A stretch of 64,000 nucleotides of DNA from NCBI GenBank assembly GCA_946902985.2, contig OX336388.2, forward strand, positions 1,508,110,545 to 1,508,174,544, in the 5' to 3' direction. Below, one piece after another: positions 58,856-64,000 of this stretch. The translations under genes and the position numbers were made by a program. Numbering within the stretch: the first letter of the stretch is position 1; every line of letters begins with the position of its first letter. Source of the stretch: Meconema thalassinum (lineage: Eukaryota > Arthropoda > Insecta > Orthoptera > Tettigoniidae). Below the pieces are notes generated by a model that saw only the letters and a program-made list of their open reading frames with translations, did no database searches and was not told the origin of the DNA.

Positions 58856-59165
58856 GTAATAATAATAATTATGATTCTTCTTCTTCATCTTTCGTTACGG
58901 CCAACTAAGGGCCACGTCACGTCAACTGTTTCTTCTGCATTTTAATATTGGCCCAGTACTCTTTCATTCGCAATCGATGTTGCACCTTTCTCTCTGTTGT
59001 CCACGTCTTCCCGGTATTTAGTTTCGGCTTAAGTTGAAAACTCCGATGATTTTGAAGTTTTTTCCTAAGTAGGCCACGCTCCTGGATATCTTCACATGTT
59101 ATCCCAATCTCCAACAGATCTTTCTCTACTTCACTGAACCAGGCCCCCTTTGTTTTTTTGTCATG
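58856..59165 (-). pseudogene. RTE LINE 3' end, piece 2
   Basis: Frame 58917-59114 reads EIGITCEDIQERGLLRKKLQ, TGKTWTTERKVQHRLRMKEY and WANIKMQKKQ, then TGACGTGGCCCTTAGTTGGC and a short AAT tail at 58856-58872. This is the same subfamily as 408-911. Confidence 0.7.
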
Positions 59166-59169
59166 AAGA

Positions 59170-59575
59170 ATTGATTATTATTTTATTTCTTTCTTTTTTT
59201 TCTTCGTTTTGCCCACTTAGGGAGCGCGTTTGAACTTCTTGACTCGGGTTGATGATGTTTTCCTCTTTCTCTCTTCCCAAAATCTCCTCATGAACTCATT
59301 ATGCCCCTTCTTACGTTCCTCCGACGATGTTTTTCCAGTGATCCTTTTAGCTTTTTCAGTGATAGAGTGATTTGTAACTAGAGTTCCAAAAGTCTTGCGA
59401 TTCATGATGATATCTTCTTTAATGTTTATTTCTTTTATGTCCTCTTTGATTTCTACTAACCAACTGATTTTGACCTTCTTTGAATTAATTGTACCAAGCA
59501 TTTTTTTTTTTTGCGTATGTGGAGTTGTCCATTCTGCAGATGTGACCATAAAATTTCAATCGTCTCTTACGCACG
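59170..59575 (-). pseudogene. RTE LINE 3' end, piece 3
   Basis: Frame 59217-59549 includes ISWLVEIKEDIKEINIKEDI, TGKTSSEERKKGHNEFMRRF and WEERKRK, ending near an AAT-like run at 59170-59182. Confidence 0.68.
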
Positions 59576-59580
59576 GTTAA

Positions 59581-60120
59581 TTATTATTATTATTATTATT
59601 ATTATTGTTATTATAATTACACCTTTATGCCCAGCTGTGGAGCGTGATAGAACTTATTTTGCTAATGATGTATTTTCTTTTCATAAAATCTCTTCATCTG
59701 GGCACTGAAAATCTTGCTCCGTTCTTCAGTCTATGATTTCTTGGTCCTAGTAGTAATTTTCTCAGAAAAATGATGATGGTTGATTTTCTGACCTGGAGTC
59801 GATCTTGTAAAATTTCCTCAGTAATGCCAAATTCTTCCAAGTCTTTCTCTACTTCACTAAGCCAGTTTGTCTTGACTTTCATTGAGAGATCAAGGTGGAG
59901 AATCCTATTGGTGAGCCTGTCATTGATCATTCTGAGAATGTAGCCGTATAACTTCAATCGCAGTGTCAGTGTTCCATTCAGCATGCAGATAAAGCTCCTG
60001 AGATTTACGTTTCATACAGAATCCTTCTGACCAGACTGGACCAAGGATTGTCCTCAAAATTTGCCTTTCTTGTTTCTCTACGCCTTTAACACGAGATCTG
60101 CCTCCAATGAACAAGGTTTC
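59581..60120 (-). pseudogene. RTE LINE 3' end, piece 4
   Basis: Frames 59920-60114 (RVKGVEKQERQILRTILGPV) and 59694-59984 (LKLYGYILRMINDRLTNRIL, TNWLSEVEKDLEEFGIT) overlap by a frameshift. Together they cover the start of the post-RT region to its end, followed by an (AAT)n tail at 59581-59607. It is the longest of the four pieces. Confidence 0.72.
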
Positions 60121-60779
60121 CGTGCTTCATGTTTGATTACTGTGGTCTAATATATTAATTTTGCATTCTTCGTTATTTATTGCTTTTTAGTTGTACAGGA
60201 TGTCACAAAAATGTGCGGCACAAATTTCAGGGCACATTCCTGACACGTAGACGAAGACATTATGTGATATGAACATGAGTAGTTGTTTTTGGCCGGTTCT
60301 AAATCCACCTCCACCTCACCCACCACACAAGATGGCGGCGGCGCGATATCCCTCCAACACATGGTCGGATTTTGACGAATGAGGTGTCATTGAACTCGGG
60401 CGGACACCCACTTTCCATTGGACAACATATTTCCACCCCAAAATAAAACCTACCCCTACTAGGGGGTGAAATTTTATTTTCTTAGAAAATCTCGCCTTCC
60501 AAGTGCGGCATGTGGGATTTTGAATGTTAATATGGAATTAAACGTTGTTCCACACAAGAGACATGTGTATGGTGGAAAGTCACTATGAATTAATATGCTT
60601 GTTTTCCGTTTTTACGCATGTCCACTCATGGCTTTTGTAAGAGGACGGGCTTTTTAAAGATGGTGGCTGTAGTATAACCTAACCTAACCCACGAAGGGTG
60701 ATCAAAAAGTTTTCCAAGTGGTGCTTGTCGATAGGCAAACCAATAATCAAAGAGGGGTATGTCAGACCTTGAGGCGATA
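60121..60779. other. Unassigned
   Basis: 60193-60240 (CAGGATGTCACAAAAATG, ATTTCAGGGCACATTC) resembles the terminal repeat of a Tc-like transposon of the kind represented at 44683-44904, but the partner end was not found. CCTAACCTAACCC at 60675-60690 is too short to call telomeric. Confidence 0.3.
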
Positions 60780-61048
60780 ACCCCTTTTGATTGATCCATG
60801 TTGATTTGTTTTTTTGGACTGATCCCTGTTGACTAGCCCCTCTGGACGGGTCCTTTTTGAAGGGAGTCATTTTTGACAGGTCCTTGTTGACGGGTCCCTG
60901 TTGACAGGTCATTGTTGACAGGTCCCTGTGGACTGGCCCCTTTGGACTGGTCATTGTTGACAGGTCCTTGTGGACGAGCCCCTGTGGACGGGTTCTTGTT
61001 GACGGGTCCTTTTTTGACTAATCCCTTTAGACCGGTCCTTATGGACTG
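60780..61048. repeat. 15-bp minisatellite
   Basis: Units of the type GACAGGTCCTTGTTG recur about 16-18 times at multiples of 15 bp, with variants (GACTGGCCCCTTTGG, GACGGGTCCTTTTTG). Because 15 is a multiple of 3, both strands carry open frames (60679-60954, 60833-61054, 60912-61115); these are by-products of the period. It lies between RTE debris and the Polinton. Confidence 0.85.
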
Positions 61049-61535
61049 GTCCATGAAATTTATTCAAATTATGTCAAAGAGCCTAACTAAATTTGTGTGT
61101 AAAGCAGTGTGTTGAACTGACGTTGTTCGCCAGTCCTCACTACTACAATGTGATAACGATATGAAAGGAAAGTGACGAAATACATGTGAACACCTGTGAG
61201 ATGACATTATTACCGTCCTCCTCGTGAAACAAGTCATATCCTCTTTTGGTTCATACGTGAGAAAATGCAAGTTCATGTGTAATATGACCTACCACAGGTG
61301 TTCACCTTGAACGTTAGCTGCACACGTGCACGATAAGAGCTAACAAGTCACAACCTGTTTAGCAGCGGTGGGTGGTAAAGGGAAGGAGAGGGGGAGAGTC
61401 GGTGTAAGTGAGAACACAGGTGAAGAGAGAAAGAAATATGTATTACTTATAATACATGTGGAGCTGAGGACTGTACACACAGGGTTATAGGTTAAGTACA
61501 ACATGAGTGAATAAATAAATACAAAGTGCATAGTT
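61049..61535. other. Non-coding flank of the Polinton
   Basis: Polinton integrase genes lie near a terminus, so the terminal inverted repeat might fall here or at the minisatellite. The partner end is off the window, so it cannot be tested. Confidence 0.35.
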
Positions 61536-62481
61536 TCATAGAACATGTAATTTATTAATCCATGAATTAAAGGCTGAGCTAAATCCCAACCATTTTAAAT
61601 ATAGTTTATTTCCTTTTTGTTTCAACACCTTTTCCACAAGGTAATGTTTAGGAAACGCTGTCTTTTGGAGTTCTTGGAGATAAAACCTGCCTTTTATGGG
61701 TTGATGGTTGAGGTCCTCGAGTAAATAGGTGACTGGACTGTTCAGGTTGACTTGTCGAATTCGAAATAGTTCAGTCCCCCAGTTTGGTGTGTAAACTTTG
61801 TCGAAGACAGACTTAAATTTGCTCACACGAACATGGTCCCCAATGTTAAGGAGGTGACGATTAGGGTCTGCTGTTTTTATGGGGTTAACAGTTTATCCAG
61901 TCGTGGAATATTTTTGGTCACAAGTCGTGGCTTGGTCCCAGCGGTTCTGTGTTTAGTGTCATTGTAACGTGATACTAGCTCAGGTAACAAGTCCAACCAG
62001 CGATATGAGCCTTGAGCGGTAAACGCTTACCACATATGGGTTTTCAATGTTCGGTTAAAACGCTCGACCACACTGGCTTTGAGATTGCTGTATGTGGTGT
62101 AATGGTGAATATCCAAAGATTTGAGAAACTGGAAAAGTGCTCGTTGAAAAATTCCTTTCCCTGATCGGTTTGTAACAACTGGGGTTGACGTTTGGCTTGT
62201 TGAATAATATGTTTGAAGGCCTTGGTGACTTGCGGACCAGACTTGCGACTCACGGGTTGAACAAAGGCCATTTTGGAATACACATCAATGACCGTCAACA
62301 TTTAGCGTACACCATTGTTAACACTGGTATAGGGAATCATTTCCACTAAATCGGCTTGCCAAAGTTCATCCACACCTTGTGAAATCACCTTAAGTCGTGG
62401 ATAGTGACGTCTAGCTGGACGATGCAACTCATGATCAGTACCCACTTTAATGGGTGAAGACTTAAATAATAATTTTGGCAT
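61536..62481 (-). pseudogene. Polinton integrase, broken
   Basis: Inserts the element into host DNA. The likely ATG at 62481 overlaps the stop of the upstream ORF. The basic N-terminal part is followed by LWQADLVEM (first catalytic Asp, about 62350), VIDVYSKMAFVQPV (about 62280), LLQTDQGKEFFN (second Asp, about 62160) and, in another frame, VVERFNR (catalytic Glu, about 62070). The chromodomain-like end YLVEKVLKQKGNKLYLKWLG is at about 61580-61640. Breaks: an in-frame stop at about 62302, a frameshift near 62100, and more disruption in 61830-62040. The three catalytic positions remain recognisable. At about 315 codons the size is near the usual. Confidence 0.82.
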
Positions 62482-63309
62482 TTCGAAGGTCTTCTTCAAT
62501 TTCTTGAATTTCCCAATCGTGACCGGTATGGCCGGCTTGACGTGAAGCATGCAACAGCTGTAGTCGCTGGACGAGCTTATTGGGATTGTGCCAGTAGGTA
62601 ACATCCACAAGGGGTTTTAATGGTTTAAATGTCACTCCCGAAGCGGAAACGTTATGACGACCACTTTGACTGGTGGGGAACATTTTTGCAATGATGGTTT
62701 TATATTTTTGAGATATATTGGCATTCACTTGTTGAGTGGGATCATACTGTCTTTTGTGGGCATGGGTGTCCAATAAAATGGATTTATATTTGCCAATGTC
62801 CTCTGGCGTATAATCTTGGGAAGAGGGAGTCCGAGAGAATTTATAGTTGATCTTTTTAATGATAGCTTTAGTACGACCAAATTTAATCGATGAATCACCA
62901 ATTTTAAAACTATCATCCTCATAGTGAACACCATATGTGGTATCTGTGTTTCCAATAAATAGATTGGTGAAATAGGGTTCCAGTGTTGATCCATAATATT
63001 TTATTAAATTGTTTTTCAGTTGAGCTTTATGTTGAGGGGTGACCAAGAGTTGTGAAAACGGAGACGATCTGGAAGGGCAAGGTGTTACGACCATGGCCAA
63101 GGATTTCTTTTTTCGTAAAAACTCTGCGAGGGGTGAGGTCTTTTTTGAGGTGTAAACACTTGTTCCTCGTCATCCTCAACCTCTCTAACACTAGTTAAAT
63201 CTTCCTGTTCCTGTTCCTCTTCCTCTTCCTCAGGGTCCTTGTGGTGCGTCTGAGTGGCTTGTGAAACGGTAGGTAGCGTTTCAGATGGCTTGGAAGAGGG
63301 TTTCAACAT
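62462..63309 (-). pseudogene. Unassigned Polinton protein with acidic N-terminal tract
   Basis: Function not known to me. An N-terminal piece (63085-63309) has an E-rich run (about residues 26-36) after a Ser/Thr-rich start. The C-terminal piece (62462-63100) is in a different frame and includes FIGNTDTTYGVHYEDDSFKI, the basic KFGRTKAIIKKINYKF, a PEDIGKYKSILLDTHAHKRQ segment and the end DVTYWHNPNKLVQRLQLLHA, a form I associate with proteins next to Polinton integrases. The frames meet at 63085-63100, so there is at least one frameshift. The gene overlaps the integrase start by about 20 bp, suggesting joint expression. Confidence 0.65.
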
Positions 63310-63490
63310 GGCTTTTAGCGGAGGTGCTAAATGTTGTTAAATAAACAAAGCATGATCCGCACGTGATCGTTTCAATTGACGGAACTTTTGCCGAATAGTA
63401 TTTTTGCTCTAATAATATGCTTTTTCAATTGACTCTCTGCTAACACCATGGTGTCTTGACAAATGACTTGAGAGGGAATGACACAGTGCC

Positions 63491-64000
63491 TTAATGGGCA
63501 ATAAAATGATCAAACCCTAAGCGATACCGCCCTTGGTTGAGTTCACATTGTTTGTCAATCACTAAACAGGCATGACGTTGAGTGTTCCAGCACTTAGCAC
63601 ACAATTCTGTAAACATTTGAAAGGTCATATCTGGATTCACATGTTCATTATAAATGTGATAACCGTTCCTCTCGTCCTGACGAAATAAAACAATGACATT
63701 GGCATTGTCACGAATCAACTGTTTGGATATTTTAGAATACGTTTGTCCAAGATAGAAGCAATCGATATGTTTGTGTCGACCTATGCTGAAATAGCTTTGA
63801 ATGATGCCCTGTCGTTCAGTGGATACATCATCGAAAATCATGAGTGAATCAGGCTTTACCTCATCTGGTGAAATAACATTTTCTTGCATGGAAAATGTGA
63901 AATAACCCATATTCTCACTTTGTAATCCAGACATGACTAGATCCAGAAACACGTAGAGGGGTTGGTAGAGAGATTTTGCAAAAATATAAATATTTTGAAA
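63491..64000 (-). pseudogene. Polinton packaging ATPase (FtsK/HerA type), C-terminal part
   Basis: Probable motor for genome packaging. The open frame runs off the right edge; the GTG at 63952 is not a true start because the frame remains open upstream. Motifs: SLMIFDDVSTE (Walker B-like, about 63830), HIDCFYLGQTYSKISKQLIR with the sensor Gln (about 63740), NANVIVLFRQDERN (about 63680), and a C-terminal basic end. The Walker A region should lie beyond 64000. No internal stop is seen here, unlike the integrase, so whether the whole gene is broken cannot be decided. Confidence 0.78.

Larger units (their letters stand above)
61536..64000 (-). mobile_element. Polinton/Maverick element, decayed, cut by the window edge
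   Basis: Three adjacent minus-strand genes in Polinton order and style: FtsK/HerA-type ATPase (63491 to beyond 64000), an unassigned protein (62462-63309) and a retroviral-type integrase with C-terminal chromodomain (61536-62481). No polymerase B, protease or capsid gene is in the window; these would lie further right if present. Confidence 0.82.

Noticed and set aside
60672..60692. Telomeric CCTAA repeat
   Set aside because: Only two to three units, expected by chance in AT-rich DNA.
60679..61115. Overlapping ORFs with QGPVN-type repeats as a repeat protein
   Set aside because: Open frames on both strands follow from the 15-bp period; no start context or flanking coding.

Overview
This window reads as a repeat-rich intergenic or intronic stretch of an insect nuclear genome. 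The organism is most likely a polyneopteran (orthopteran or phasmid type); this is inferred from the mixture of tRNA-derived SINEs, RTE-like LINEs, Penelope-like elements, Helitrons, a Tc1 transposon and a Polinton, not from any host gene. No convincing host protein-coding exon, rRNA or functional tRNA gene was found. Almost every readable coding segment belongs to a mobile element, and nearly all are broken.

Layout. 1-2426: 3' part of a non-autonomous Helitron with an RTE fragment inside. 3956-9034: a nested composite bounded by a 13-bp target duplication. It is a Penelope-like element (PLE-A) in head-to-head inverted form with hammerhead-ribozyme motifs in both arms. Inside its right arm sit a second PLE (PLE-B, two 678-bp inverted arms, 14-bp target duplication) and an apparently intact Tc1 transposon. 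9.1-17.5 kb: SINEs and LINE debris. 17602-21783: a complete Helitron of the same family as 1-2426, interrupted by a tandem-repeat element, an RTE scrap and a SINE. 22311-25846: a near full-length but frameshifted RTE LINE. 26-50 kb: low-density unique DNA with SINEs, two Jockey/CR1-like LINE fragments, PLE-A scraps and pieces of a HINE/DINE-1-like family. 51.7-54.3 kb: a tandem array with a 293-bp unit, then three copies of an 88-bp unit. 57.1 kb: a third PLE hammerhead-like motif. 58.5-60.1 kb: four successive RTE 3' ends. 60.8-61.0 kb: a 15-bp minisatellite. 61.5-64 kb: a decayed Polinton (integrase, unassigned protein, packaging ATPase) on the minus strand, running off the right edge.

How the parts relate. 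The window records successive insertions whose order can be read because empty sites survive in paralogous copies: PLE-A before PLE-B and Tc1; Helitron before SINE-1, the HINE-like element and the RTE scrap. The SINE-2 family shares its 3' tail with the Jockey/CR1-like LINE, suggesting LINE-driven SINE mobilisation. Only the Tc1 transposase looks potentially functional.
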